Below, piece by piece: positions 9,106 through 17,404 of a stretch of DNA of 64,000 bases (positions within the stretch are counted from its first letter, which is position 1; every line of letters starts with the position of its first letter). The notes under the pieces were generated by a model that did not search any database, was not told the DNA's origin, and saw nothing but the letters and a program-made list of their open reading frames with translations. Location: contig NZ_JAVFVR010000008.1 in the NCBI RefSeq assembly GCF_030929595.1, forward strand, positions 1 through 64,000. Direction: 5' to 3'. The position numbers and the translations under genes were made by a program. The stretch is from Flavobacterium sp. LHD-85. GTDB lineage: Bacteria; Bacteroidota; Bacteroidia; Flavobacteriales; Flavobacteriaceae.

Positions 9106-10506
9106 ATGTCATCAGAAAAAATAATACAGCACAGCGAAGCCGCAGCCAAGTTTAACAAAGATGCAGAGCGTGTCAATTGGCATGATGAAACACTTTGGTT
9201 TGTACGTGCTAAAAGAGATAAATCGGCACACCAAATAGCAGATTGGGAACTGCTTCGTGAAACTGCCTCTCAAATTAAATTTAATGTGCTTTCTAATATT
9301 CACGATTATTTAGTTGAATTTGAAGCGAATGCGCAACGAAATGGAATAATTGTGCATTGGGCAGCTGATGCCAAAGAACACAACGAAATTGTGCATTCGA
9401 TCATGGCAAAACATGATGTAAAGCAAATGGTGAAATCCAAATCGATGCTTACAGAAGAATGCCATTTAAATGATTATTTAGCCGAAAAAGGAATTGAAGT
9501 AATCGATTCCGATTTAGGAGAATATATTGTACAGCTTCGTAAAGAACCGCCAAGCCATATTGTGCTTCCAGCGATTCACTTAAAGAAAGAAGACGTAAGC
9601 GAAACTTTTCACGAACATTTAGGTACCGAAAAAGGAAATTTCAATCCGCAATATTTAACAGAATCGGCGCGTCAGAGTTTGAGAAATACTTTCTTGACTA
9701 GAAAAGTGGCTTTAACCGGAGTCAATTTTGCTGTTGCAGAAACGGGAGAATTTGTGGTTTGCACCAATGAAGGAAATGCCGATATGGGCGCGCATTTAGC
9801 AGATGTTCATATTGCTTGTATGGGATTTGAGAAATTGATTCCGAAAAGAGAACATTTAGGCGTTTTCTTGAGATTATTGGCAAGAAGCGCAACAGGTCAG
9901 CCTATTACTACTTTTTCAAGCCATTTCAAGAAACCAAGAGACGGAAAAGAAATGCATATCGTAATTGTAGACAACGGAAGAAGTACGCAATTAGGAAGAG
10001 AAGATTTTAGAAATTCGCTTAAATGTATTCGCTGCGGTGCATGTATGAACACTTGTCCAGTTTACAGACGAAGCGGAGGACACAGCTATCATAACGCGGT
10101 TGCAGGACCAATTGGTTCTATTTTGGCGCCAAATTTAGATATGAGCAAAAATGCCGATCTGCCTTTTGCAAGTACACTTTGCGGCTCTTGTACCAACGTT
10201 TGTCCCGTTAAAATTGATATTCACGATCAATTGTACAAATGGCGTCAGGTTTTGGTTAAAGAAGGACATACGCCAACAGCAAAAACTGTTGCAATGAAAA
10301 CGATGGCTACCGTTTTAGCAAATCCGACCGTTTTTAATATTGCAGGAAAATCGGGAAGATTTGTAATGAAGAATATTCCAGGAATGGTCAATAATAAAAT
10401 GAACAAATGGTACGATCAACGCGAAATGCCTGATGTTCCTGAGGAATCTTTTAGAGAATGGTATAAGAAAAATTCGAGAGAATCTAAAGATAAAAAGAAT
10501 GAGTAG
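9106..10506 (+). CDS. lutB: LutB: iron-sulfur/LUD-domain subunit of L-lactate oxidation complex
   Basis: A 466-residue protein with an N-terminal LUD domain (roughly residues 60-300, including ALTGVNFAVAETGEFV). A ferredoxin-type region follows with two cluster motifs, CIRCGACMNTCPVYRRSGG and CGSCTNVCPVKID, plus a C-terminal LutB tail. Length matches LutB (about 470). Its stop codon overlaps the lutC start. It is expected to carry electrons from lactate oxidation through 4Fe-4S clusters to the respiratory chain. Confidence 0.93.
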   Translation: MSSEKIIQHSEAAAKFNKDAERVNWHDETLWFVRAKRDKSAHQIADWELLRETASQIKFNVLSNIHDYLVEFEANAQRNGIIVHWAADAKEHNEIVHSIMAKHDVKQMVKSKSMLTEECHLNDYLAEKGIEVIDSDLGEYIVQLRKEPPSHIVLPAIHLKKEDVSETFHEHLGTEKGNFNPQYLTESARQSLRNTFLTRKVALTGVNFAVAETGEFVVCTNEGNADMGAHLADVHIACMGFEKLIPKREHLGVFLRLLARSATGQPITTFSSHFKKPRDGKEMHIVIVDNGRSTQLGREDFRNSLKCIRCGACMNTCPVYRRSGGHSYHNAVAGPIGSILAPNLDMSKNADLPFASTLCGSCTNVCPVKIDIHDQLYKWRQVLVKEGHTPTAKTVAMKTMATVLANPTVFNIAGKSGRFVMKNIPGMVNNKMNKWYDQREMPDVPEESFREWYKKNSRESKDKKNE

Positions 10507-11086
10507 TAAAGGCGAAATTTTAAAAAGAATAAAACTGAATCAGCCTAATGAGGTTGCAGAACTGCCAGATCTAAATCTTTTAGGTTCAGAACAATTTGAT
10601 GTATTAGAAACCTATAAAACGGTTTTAAAAGGTATTGGAGGCGATCCTGTCGAAGTTACTGATTATAATGAAATCATCAAGTATATAAAGTCGAATTATA
10701 ATCTGGAAAAACGATTAGTTACAACACTTCCAGAACTTTCTGAAATTGCTTCTTTAGATTGGAAAACAGTTGATCCGCATTCGCTTCAAGATGTTGAATT
10801 AACAGTTGTAAAAGCCCATTTCGGAGTAGCAGAAAACAGCGGACTTTGGGTTACAGATGATATTTTAGGGCAGCGCGTTGCACCTTTTATTGCGCAATAT
10901 TTAGCGATTATAGTTCATAAAAAAGATCTTGTCCCAACAATGCAGCAAGCGTATCAAAGAATTGGAAACATGGAATATGGCTTTGGAACTTTCATTGCAG
11001 GTCCGTCAAAAACAGCCGATATTGAACAGTCTTTGGTTCTTGGTGCGCATGGAGCACGAGGGTTGATTGTGTTTTTATTGGATTAA
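10499..11086 (+). CDS. lutC: LutC: LUD-domain subunit of L-lactate oxidation complex
   Basis: The ATG at 10499 lies inside the last codons of lutB, an 8-base overlap typical of translational coupling, and gives a 195-residue product starting MSSKGEILKRI. The LUD-family C-terminus is clear (GTFIAGPSKTADIEQSLVLG, then HGARGLIVFLLD). An upstream in-frame start at 10433 would only re-read lutB and is rejected. The protein is somewhat shorter than B. subtilis LutC (about 240). It is the last gene of the rhamnose-to-pyruvate block, and a terminator follows at 11116. Confidence 0.92.
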   Translation: MSSKGEILKRIKLNQPNEVAELPDLNLLGSEQFDVLETYKTVLKGIGGDPVEVTDYNEIIKYIKSNYNLEKRLVTTLPELSEIASLDWKTVDPHSLQDVELTVVKAHFGVAENSGLWVTDDILGQRVAPFIAQYLAIIVHKKDLVPTMQQAYQRIGNMEYGFGTFIAGPSKTADIEQSLVLGAHGARGLIVFLLD

Positions 11087-11115
11087 GCAGGCAAAGAAAG
11101 AATATAAAATAGTGG

Positions 11116-11147
11116 AATGCAGAAAGGGTATCTTTTCTGCATTTTTT
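11116..11147 (+). terminator. Rho-independent terminator after lutC
   Basis: A ten-bp stem (AATGCAGAAA with TTTCTGCATT) is followed by T-rich sequence. It closes the rha-lut block before the GH27 gene. Confidence 0.8.
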
Positions 11148-11253
11148 ATTTTCATTTAAAAGGAATTGACAATGAGAGAAAATAAAAAAATCATTATGGT
11201 ACGTTTTTTTTATTATTTTTAAAGTGTATAACTTACACTTAACCACACTTGCA

Positions 11254-12624
11254 ATGAAAATTACGAACTTATGTACAATGGCGATAGGAATACTTTTTCT
11301 GTCTACATTATCAAATGCTCAAACCAAAGCATTTCAAAAAGAAGAATTCAAACAATGGGCCCAAACTCCTCCAATGGGTTGGAATAGCTGGGATTGCTAC
11401 GGACCAACAGTTGAAGAACACGAAGTAAAAGCCAACGCCGATTATATGGCAAAAGAACTGAAGAAATTTGGCTGGGAATATATCGTAGTCGACATTCGCT
11501 GGTTTGTAGAAAACGACAAAGCAGGAGGCTATAACCAAACCGATCCACGTTACGTAATCGATAAGTACGGAAGATATTTGCCTGCAGTTAACCGATTTCC
11601 TTCGGCAAAAGACGGTCAAGGTTTTAAACCTTTAGCAGATTATATTCATAAAAAAGGATTAAAATTCGGAATCCACATCATGCGTGGCATTCCTAAAAAA
11701 GCAGTTGAAGATAAACTGCCCATAAAAGGAGCAAACGGAATTACAGCAGATCAGGTTTATACCACCGCCTTACAATGCGAATGGCTAAGAGACAACTATA
11801 CCGTTGTGGCCGATAAACCCGGAGCGCAGGAATATTATGACTCTATTTTCGAATTATATGCGCAATGGGGAGTAGATTTCATTAAAATTGATGATTTGTC
11901 AAGACCATATCACGAAGGTGAGATCAACTTAATTAGAAATGCGATTGACAAATGTGGACGAAAAATTGTATTAAGCACATCGCCAGGAGAAACGCCAATT
12001 TCGGCTGCGGCCCATGTAAGCACTCATGCCAATATGTGGCGTATGGTGGATGATGTTTGGGATACATGGCCACATATTACGCATTTAATGGATGTAGCGC
12101 AAAAATGGTATCCGTATATCGCGCCAGGAACTTGGCCAGACTGCGATATGATTCCGTTAGGACGCATTTCGGTAAGGGGAGAAAGAGGTGAGGATAGAAT
12201 GACGCGTTTAACCAAAGACGAACAATATACTTTAATTACATTTTTCAATATCTTCAAATCGCCATTGTTTTTTGGAGGAGATTTGCCAAGTAATGATCCT
12301 TTTACTTTATCATTATTAACGAATAAAGAGGTCGTAAAAATGCATAACGAAAGCAACGATGTAAAACAGCTTTTTCAGAAGGAAGGAAAAATTGCCGTGA
12401 CATCAAAAAATATAAAAGATGGCAGTGTTTATTTAGCTTTATTCAATATTTCAGATAATGTTTCGCAAAAAGTTTCTGTAAATCTTTCTGATTTAGGAAT
12501 TTCTACTTCAGCTGAAGTTTTAAATATGTGGACAGGCGAGAAATCAAAAGTAACTTCAAAAGAAATTGGCGCAGAATTAAAATCGCATAGTTCTGTTTTA
12601 TATCAATTAAAAAGTATAAAATAA
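11254..12624 (+). CDS. GH27 family glycoside hydrolase, probable alpha-galactosidase
   Basis: A 456-residue secreted enzyme. The start at 11254 opens a signal peptide (MKITNLCTMAIGILFLS, cleavage near SNAQ) and is preferred to the upstream ATG at 11224. GH27 hallmarks are TPPMGWNSWDCYG, WEYIVVDIRWF, DFIKIDDLS (nucleophile Asp in the KIDD segment) and PDCDMIPLG near the acid/base. GH27 enzymes hydrolyse terminal alpha-galactose, and some act on beta-L-arabinopyranose. A short C-terminal beta domain follows residue 370. Its neighbours suggest trimming of plant galactoglycan side chains. The substrate is not shown by sequence. Confidence 0.9.
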   Translation: MKITNLCTMAIGILFLSTLSNAQTKAFQKEEFKQWAQTPPMGWNSWDCYGPTVEEHEVKANADYMAKELKKFGWEYIVVDIRWFVENDKAGGYNQTDPRYVIDKYGRYLPAVNRFPSAKDGQGFKPLADYIHKKGLKFGIHIMRGIPKKAVEDKLPIKGANGITADQVYTTALQCEWLRDNYTVVADKPGAQEYYDSIFELYAQWGVDFIKIDDLSRPYHEGEINLIRNAIDKCGRKIVLSTSPGETPISAAAHVSTHANMWRMVDDVWDTWPHITHLMDVAQKWYPYIAPGTWPDCDMIPLGRISVRGERGEDRMTRLTKDEQYTLITFFNIFKSPLFFGGDLPSNDPFTLSLLTNKEVVKMHNESNDVKQLFQKEGKIAVTSKNIKDGSVYLALFNISDNVSQKVSVNLSDLGISTSAEVLNMWTGEKSKVTSKEIGAELKSHSSVLYQLKSIK

Positions 12625-12666
12625 TTCAAGATCAAGAAGATGTTCTAATTGATTAAGGAGATTTAA

Positions 12667-12707
12667 TAAAAAAGCTGTTTCTAAATAAATAGAAACAGCT
12701 TTTTTTA
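12667..12707. terminator. Bidirectional terminator between GH27 and YegP-like genes
   Basis: The stem AAAAAGCTGTTTCTA / TAGAAACAGCTTTTT around a short loop has A-runs on one side and T-runs on the other. It can stop both the plus-strand GH27 transcript and the convergent minus-strand gene. Confidence 0.85.
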
Positions 12708-12723
12708 TAATTATAAATAGTGA

Positions 12724-13056
12724 TTATGCTGTTTGATCATCAATTGTCGCATCAGGAGCATTTTTCTTTACAGATTCGATTCCGTTTTCTCTTGCAGATA
12801 CACTTTCGTACATTTCGCTTGAACCAATAATCTGACCGTTTCCAGCTTTCAGATTGAAGTAAGGTTTTCCGTTACTAGATTCTTTTCTATCATAACGATT
12901 ATCATCTCCAGCGTTGGTTTTTACAGATTCAATACCATTATTGCAGGCCGCTTTTGTTGTGTAGCCTTCACTCGTTAGAATGGTTTGACCATTACCAGCT
13001 TTCAAATTGAACTGGAACTCTCCGTTGGCTCTAGTGGTGATTACAAATTTTCCCAT
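12724..13056 (-). CDS. YegP-like protein, two DUF1508 repeats
   Basis: A 110-residue small soluble protein made of two ~50-residue copies of the YegP/DUF1508 unit. Each carries FNLKAGNGQ (residues 16-24 and 67-75) followed by GIESVK. The exact function of the family is not established. No signal peptide is visible. It is monocistronic, convergent with the GH27 gene and divergent from the NlpE-like gene. Confidence 0.9.
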   Translation of the reverse strand: MGKFVITTRANGEFQFNLKAGNGQTILTSEGYTTKAACNNGIESVKTNAGDDNRYDRKESSNGKPYFNLKAGNGQIIGSSEMYESVSARENGIESVKKNAPDATIDDQTA

Positions 13057-13221
13057 GTAATTTATTTTTAAAGTTAGGCAATATATTTTGTTATAGATAA
13101 AAATACAAAACTTGATGATATAAATGATATTGTAAGAAAAAATTATAGTTTTTTATTTGTTAAGGTAAAGCATAGAATAATAAGAAGATGTTTCCGTTAT
13201 TTTTTATGTAAGAAATTATTG

Positions 13222-13229
13222 TATTTTTG
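13222..13229 (+). promoter_or_regulatory. Candidate -7 box (TATTTTTG) for the NlpE-like gene
   Basis: An exact TAnnTTTG match sits 24 bases before the ATG at 13254. No TTG lies at the proper spacing upstream, so the assignment rests on the -7 box alone. It would place the transcription start just after the in-frame ATG at 13236, favouring 13254 as the translation start. Confidence 0.4.
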
Positions 13230-13253
13230 AGTAAAATGATAAAAAAAATATTT

Positions 13254-13724
13254 ATGAAAAAGATAGTTATTTTATTTGCAGTTGTAATTCAATTAGTAGC
13301 GTGCAATTCGGAAAAAAAGAAAAAGGAAATTGTGCAAGAAGAAATAGATTCAACAGATGTAAAAGAAGAGAATATTGAATACGAAAAGGTTTTGGTTTAT
13401 GAAGGTTTGCTGCCATGTGCGGATTGCGAAGGAATAGAAACGATTCTAAAAATTGATGTTGTAGATAATAAATTTGATTTATCTAGTACATACAAAGGGA
13501 AACAGCCTGAAAAAAACTTTAAGGAAAAAGGTAATATCAATACCGAAAGAGGTTTAGAAAAAGATCCCGATGGCACGATTTATATTTTAAACTGGGACAA
13601 AGCAGAAAAAGATCAGGTTTATTACGGTTATTACAGTAAAAAGCCTGAAAAATTATACTTGCTAGATAGAAATAAAAAAATAATAAAGTCTAAGTTGAAT
13701 TATTTTTTAGAATTAAATGAATAA
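13254..13724 (+). CDS. NlpE-like lipoprotein with CxxC motif
   Basis: A 156-residue lipoprotein: MKKIVILFAVVIQLVACNS contains a lipobox with the acylated Cys at about residue 17. A charged linker and an NlpE N-terminal-type beta domain follow, with the diagnostic YEGLLPCADCEGIETIL (CxxC). NlpE-family proteins are outer-membrane lipoproteins linked to copper resistance and envelope stress, and the role here is not shown. The gene is monocistronic, with a terminator hairpin at 13752. Confidence 0.82.
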   Translation: MKKIVILFAVVIQLVACNSEKKKKEIVQEEIDSTDVKEENIEYEKVLVYEGLLPCADCEGIETILKIDVVDNKFDLSSTYKGKQPEKNFKEKGNINTERGLEKDPDGTIYILNWDKAEKDQVYYGYYSKKPEKLYLLDRNKKIIKSKLNYFLELNE

Positions 13725-13751
13725 AGTAGATCATTTCTGAAAGAGGATTTT

Positions 13752-13798
13752 ACAAACTTAAATTGCCTTCGCGCGCTTAAGTTTGTAATATTTTTTTA
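13752..13798 (+). terminator. Terminator after the NlpE-like gene
   Basis: An 11-bp stem (TACAAACTTAA with TTAAGTTTGTA) with a GC-rich loop is followed by ATATTTTTTT. Confidence 0.8.
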
Positions 13799-13854
13799 CT
13801 TTTAGGCTTAATAAAAGTATCATCAATTCTAATTTCTATTGATGAAGAATATCT

Positions 13855-14979
13855 ATGAAAGAAATCAACGAAATTCTTAAAGCCTATTCTCAAGCAAAAT
13901 CCGAAGAAAAAAAAACAGCTTTAGCAACGGTCGTTAAAGTGGAAGGTTCGTCATATCGACAGCCTGGCGCTCGTATGTTGGTTACAGAAGATGGACAATT
14001 GACAGGTGCAATAAGTGGTGGCTGTTTGGAAGGCGACGCATTACGAAAAGCACTCTTATCAATCAATCAAAAGCAAAATAAGTTAGTTGCCTACAATACG
14101 AGTAATGAAGATGATGCAGAAGTTGGTTTACAGCTTGGATGCAACGGAATCGTCCATATTCTTTTTGAATATATTGATGAAGAGGTTGAGAACAATCCGA
14201 TTCAGCTTTTACAGCAATTGGAGTTAGAAAGAAAAGAAGCTGTAATTGTAACCGTTTTTTCTTTAAAAAGAAATGCTTTTCAGATTGGAACAACTTTATT
14301 TTTCAGAAAAGAAAGCCCTGTTTTAACTCATGATAATGAAGCTTTAAGTTTGATTTCGGATGTAAAAGAAGTACTGAAAACTAAAACTTCTGTGGTGAAA
14401 AAACTTCAAGAAGAAAACGACAGCGAAGCTTTGATCGAATATATAAAACCATCTATTTCGTTGGTAATTGCTGGCGCAGGAAACGATATTCAGCCTTTAG
14501 TAAAAATGGCTTCAATTTTAGGTTGGAAAGCTACTATTGGCGAAGGCCGTGCAACTCATGCAACTGCAAAACGTTTTCCTAAAGCAAGCCAGGTTTCGGT
14601 GGTAAAACCCGAACAATTTCTAGATAATATAACTATCGATGGTCAGACGTATTTTCTTTTAATGACCCACAATTACAAATACGATCTTGCAGTTTTAAAA
14701 TCATTATTGCAGACCAATTGTCATTACATTGGAATTCTTGGCCCAAAATCAAAATTCAACCGAATGCTCGACGATCTTTTAATCGAAGGAATCACTGTAA
14801 ACGAAGAGCAGTTAAGCCGAATTCACAGCCCTATTGGTTTAGATATTGGTGCCGAAACTTCTGAAGAAATAGCTTTGTCAATTATTTCTGAAATTAAAGC
14901 GGTAGCTTCAGGCAGAATTGGAACATCTCTAAAATACAAATCGGGTAAAATACACGATGAAATTTGTTATGAAGAATAA
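13855..14979 (+). CDS. XdhC/CoxI-family molybdenum hydroxylase maturation protein
   Basis: A 374-residue protein with the XdhC N-terminal domain (GSSYRQPGARMLVTEDG, then AISGGCLEGD) and the C-terminal Rossmann-like domain (LVIAGAGNDIQPLVKMA; YIGILGPKSKF). XdhC/PaoD proteins bind the molybdenum cofactor, protect it and present it for sulfuration before insertion into xanthine-dehydrogenase-type enzymes. It overlaps the next gene and lies 2.4 kb before the PaoABC-like subunits, their likely client. A cysteine desulfurase gene lies between. Confidence 0.9.
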   Translation: MKEINEILKAYSQAKSEEKKTALATVVKVEGSSYRQPGARMLVTEDGQLTGAISGGCLEGDALRKALLSINQKQNKLVAYNTSNEDDAEVGLQLGCNGIVHILFEYIDEEVENNPIQLLQQLELERKEAVIVTVFSLKRNAFQIGTTLFFRKESPVLTHDNEALSLISDVKEVLKTKTSVVKKLQEENDSEALIEYIKPSISLVIAGAGNDIQPLVKMASILGWKATIGEGRATHATAKRFPKASQVSVVKPEQFLDNITIDGQTYFLLMTHNYKYDLAVLKSLLQTNCHYIGILGPKSKFNRMLDDLLIEGITVNEEQLSRIHSPIGLDIGAETSEEIALSIISEIKAVASGRIGTSLKYKSGKIHDEICYEE

Positions 14980-15571
14980 TGCTCAAAATAAAACAGGCAT
15001 TATTATTTTGGCTGCTGGGAATTCTTCCAGATTAGGCAGACCAAAACAATTGCTGGAATTTAAAGAATCAACTTTACTGAAAAACACCATTTCAGAAGCT
15101 TTGAAGGTCGAAAATTCGTTTGTAATTGTGGTAACGGGTTCAAACCATGATGTAATCGAAAGTGAGCTTAATTTACCTGAAATAACATTTTCTTTTAATT
15201 CTGACTGGGAAAAGGGAATGTCTTCTTCAATTAAAAAAGGCATTAATCAATTATTGGATCATAATCCTGATTGCGAACAATGTATTTTAGCAGTTTGCGA
15301 TCAGCCTTTTGTGACCAATTCTGTCTTTGAAAATTTAATTTTGGAATCTTGTAAAACCCAAAAAGGAATTGCAGCCTCGGCTTATTCTGAAACTTTAGGA
15401 ACACCAGTTTTGTTTAACAAAAAATACTTCCAAGAGCTTCTGGAATTAAATGGACAAGAAGGCGCCAAAAAACTCGTTAAGAAATATGCTGAAGATGTAG
15501 TTTCTGTTCTTTTTGAAAAAGGGAATATTGATATTGACACGGAGGAAGATTATAATAAGTTGATTTGTTGA
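14969..15571 (+). CDS. MocA-like molybdenum cofactor nucleotidyltransferase
   Basis: A 200-residue NTP-transferase with the signature IIILAAGNSSRLGRPKQLL and the AVCDQPFVT metal/nucleotide motif. MocA-type enzymes add CMP to molybdopterin, making the MCD form used by PaoABC-type aldehyde dehydrogenases. ATGs at 14957 and 14969 are both possible. Either overlaps the xdhC stop (14979), so the two genes are translationally coupled. I chose 14969 because it gives the usual short lead before IIILAAG. Specificity for CTP over GTP is inferred from the partner genes. Confidence 0.87.
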   Translation: MKNNAQNKTGIIILAAGNSSRLGRPKQLLEFKESTLLKNTISEALKVENSFVIVVTGSNHDVIESELNLPEITFSFNSDWEKGMSSSIKKGINQLLDHNPDCEQCILAVCDQPFVTNSVFENLILESCKTQKGIAASAYSETLGTPVLFNKKYFQELLELNGQEGAKKLVKKYAEDVVSVLFEKGNIDIDTEEDYNKLIC

Positions 15572-15869
15572 TTTTGCCGCTAAGGCACTAAGACTCTAAG
15601 TTTTTTATTTTTTAATCTCGTAAAGTCCCGGAGACGCAAAGATTTTTATGAATTGGCTCCAGTTTTAACTGGAGTATTTGATGGATTACAAACTAAAAGG
15701 CTTTAGCCAAACAAGTTTTAGTTCGGCTAAAGCCTTTTTTAGACTGTCTTTTTTCATCCAGCTAAAGCTGGATGCAACACAAAAAATATTAAAAGACTTT
15801 GCGTCTCTGCGACTTTGCGAGATTAAAAACAAAGAAAAAAAACTTAGTGCCTTAGCGTCTTAGTGGCAA
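15570..15869. repeat. 300-bp concentric nested palindrome overlapping the desulfurase 3' end
   Basis: There are three nested inverted pairs. The outer arms are 15574-15645 (TTGCCGCTAAGGCACTAAG) and 15795-15869 (CTTAGTGCCTTAGCGTCTTA). The middle hairpins are CTCCAGTTTTAACTGGAG near 15657 and ATCCAGCTAAAGCTGGAT near 15757. The inner stem is AAAAGGCTTTAGCC / GGCTAAAGCCTTTTTT (15695-15740), itself a good terminator. All share a centre near 15716-15720. The right outer arm runs into the coding end of the convergent cysteine desulfurase. No gene lies inside. Confidence 0.88.
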
Positions 15870-16995
15870 ATTTCCTAGCCAATTCTAAAATTCGCTCAAT
15901 AGCAATATCAATTTCCTCAGAAGTTGTAAATCGGCCAAGACTAAAACGAATCGAGCTCAAAGCATCTTCATCAGACAAGTCCATCGCTTTTAAAACATGC
16001 GAAGGCTCAGAAGTCACTGCCGAGCACGAAGCGCCATTTGAAACCGAAATATTTCCCAAAGCCAGAATAAGTTGTTCTGAATTTACGTTTGGAAAACAAA
16101 TATTTGTTGTATTATAAATTCGGTTTTCTATATTTCCATTTACGAAAGAACTTTCAAATTGTAATAAACCTTTTTCGAGTTTATCTCGTAATAGAGAAAT
16201 TCTATTTTGATCTTTTTCTAATTCATTTACAGCAATTTCAGATGCTTTTCCTAAACCGATAATTCCGGGAACATTTAGAGTTCCACTTCGTAATTTTCTT
16301 TGTTGTCCGCCTCCAAGAATTTGAGGAGACAATTTTATTTTGGCTTTTGCCGAAATATACAAAGCGCCAATTCCTTTTGGACCATAAAATTTGTGTGCAG
16401 ATAGAGTCAAAAGATCTATTCCGAGTTTTTTTACATCGACAGGAATTTTACCAACAGCCTGTGTTGCATCACACATAAAAAGTATGTTTTTGGCTTTCAG
16501 TATTTTAGAAATCGCACCGATATTTTGTATGACACCTGTTTCATTATTAGAAAACATTCCTATGAAAACCAGTGTTTTATCTGTGATTATTTCTTCTAAA
16601 AGTTGAAGATTTAAAAGCCCTTCAGAATGAGTAGGAAGATAAGTTACTTTAAAACCAATAGTTTCCATAAAACGACAGGTTTCCAGAACTGCTTTATGTT
16701 CGGTTTGAATGGTAACGATATGTTTTCGGTCTTGATTGGCTAAACCTTTAATTGCGAGATTAATTGCCTCAGTCGCGCCCGAAGTAAATACGATTTCATC
16801 TGCATCAGCATTTATTAAATCTGCTGTTTGCCACGCAGCATTTTCAACAGCTTCTTTTACCGTTAATCCCGCCAAATGCGTTCCTGTTGAATTCGCATAA
16901 AAATCAGTAAAATACGGAAGCATTGCATTCAAAACTCGTTCATCAACACGTGTTGTGGCGTTATTATCGAGATAAATGATTTCTTGTTGTGGCAT
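15844..16995 (-). CDS. Cysteine desulfurase (NifS/IscS family)
   Basis: A 383-residue PLP enzyme with YLDNNATTRVDERVLNAM, the Schiff-base lysine motif LSAHKFYGPKGIG, the GGGQQRKLRSGTLN substrate loop, and the catalytic Cys in NGASCSAVTSEPSHVL. It moves sulfur from cysteine to acceptors. It lies between the XdhC/MocA pair and the PaoABC-like genes, so a role in sulfurating the molybdenum cofactor is plausible. The last ~12 residues (LARKFATKTLRH) are encoded inside the right arm of the dispersed palindrome and probably replaced the original C-terminus. Confidence 0.92.
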   Translation of the reverse strand: MPQQEIIYLDNNATTRVDERVLNAMLPYFTDFYANSTGTHLAGLTVKEAVENAAWQTADLINADADEIVFTSGATEAINLAIKGLANQDRKHIVTIQTEHKAVLETCRFMETIGFKVTYLPTHSEGLLNLQLLEEIITDKTLVFIGMFSNNETGVIQNIGAISKILKAKNILFMCDATQAVGKIPVDVKKLGIDLLTLSAHKFYGPKGIGALYISAKAKIKLSPQILGGGQQRKLRSGTLNVPGIIGLGKASEIAVNELEKDQNRISLLRDKLEKGLLQFESSFVNGNIENRIYNTTNICFPNVNSEQLILALGNISVSNGASCSAVTSEPSHVLKAMDLSDEDALSSIRFSLGRFTTSEEIDIAIERILELARKFATKTLRH

Positions 16996-17049
16996 AATTT
17001 GGGCTTAGTTCAGTAAAAATACAATTTCAGAATTAATCTACGTGAAAAA

Positions 17050-17282
17050 ATTAACCGCAAAGGCGCAAAGGGTTTTCGCAAAGAACGCAAAATTTTAATG
17101 TGTATAATTTTTTGTTTCTCGCAGATTTTGAAGATCTAAACAGATTTTTTTATTTATTTCTATCATAAAGAATCTGTGTAAATCTTTTCATCGTATTCAA
17201 AATCTGCATTATCTGCCAAATCTGCGAGAGAAAAATAACTTAGTGAACTTTGTGAAAACCCTTTGCGCCTTTGCGGTTAAAA
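17050..17282. repeat. Nested dispersed palindrome before the Mo-enzyme genes
   Basis: The outer arms are TTAACCGCAAAGGCGCAAAG and its inverse CTTTGCGCCTTTGCGGTTAA. The inner arms open with TTTCTCGCAGATTTTGAAGA at 17115 and close with AAATCTGCGAGAGAAA near 17234. It fills most of the 409-base gap 16996-17404. The remaining ~120 bases before the next gene should hold its promoter. Confidence 0.85.
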
Positions 17283-17352
17283 AAACAAAATTGTAATTAT
17301 TCTAAATAAGAGTAATGTTTGAATTTCATAACTTTTTGTGATAGAAGATTGT

Positions 17353-17360
17353 TAAATTTG
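17353..17360 (+). promoter_or_regulatory. Candidate -7 box (TAAATTTG) for the aldehyde dehydrogenase operon
   Basis: An exact TAnnTTTG match sits 45 bases before the first ATG of the three-subunit operon. The nearest TTG (17336-17338) gives a 14-base spacer, shorter than usual, so the -33 element is uncertain. Confidence 0.45.
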
Positions 17361-17404
17361 TTAGAAAGACAAAAGCGAATTTGCTAATTTAACAAATAGA
17401 TTGA

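Noticed and set aside
10433..10498. Upstream start for lutC
   Set aside because: It re-reads the end of lutB in another frame. The ATG at 10499 gives the normal LutC start.
15678..15863. Small plus-strand open frame of about 60 codons
   Set aside because: It lies entirely within the nested palindrome between convergent genes and has no protein-like conservation.
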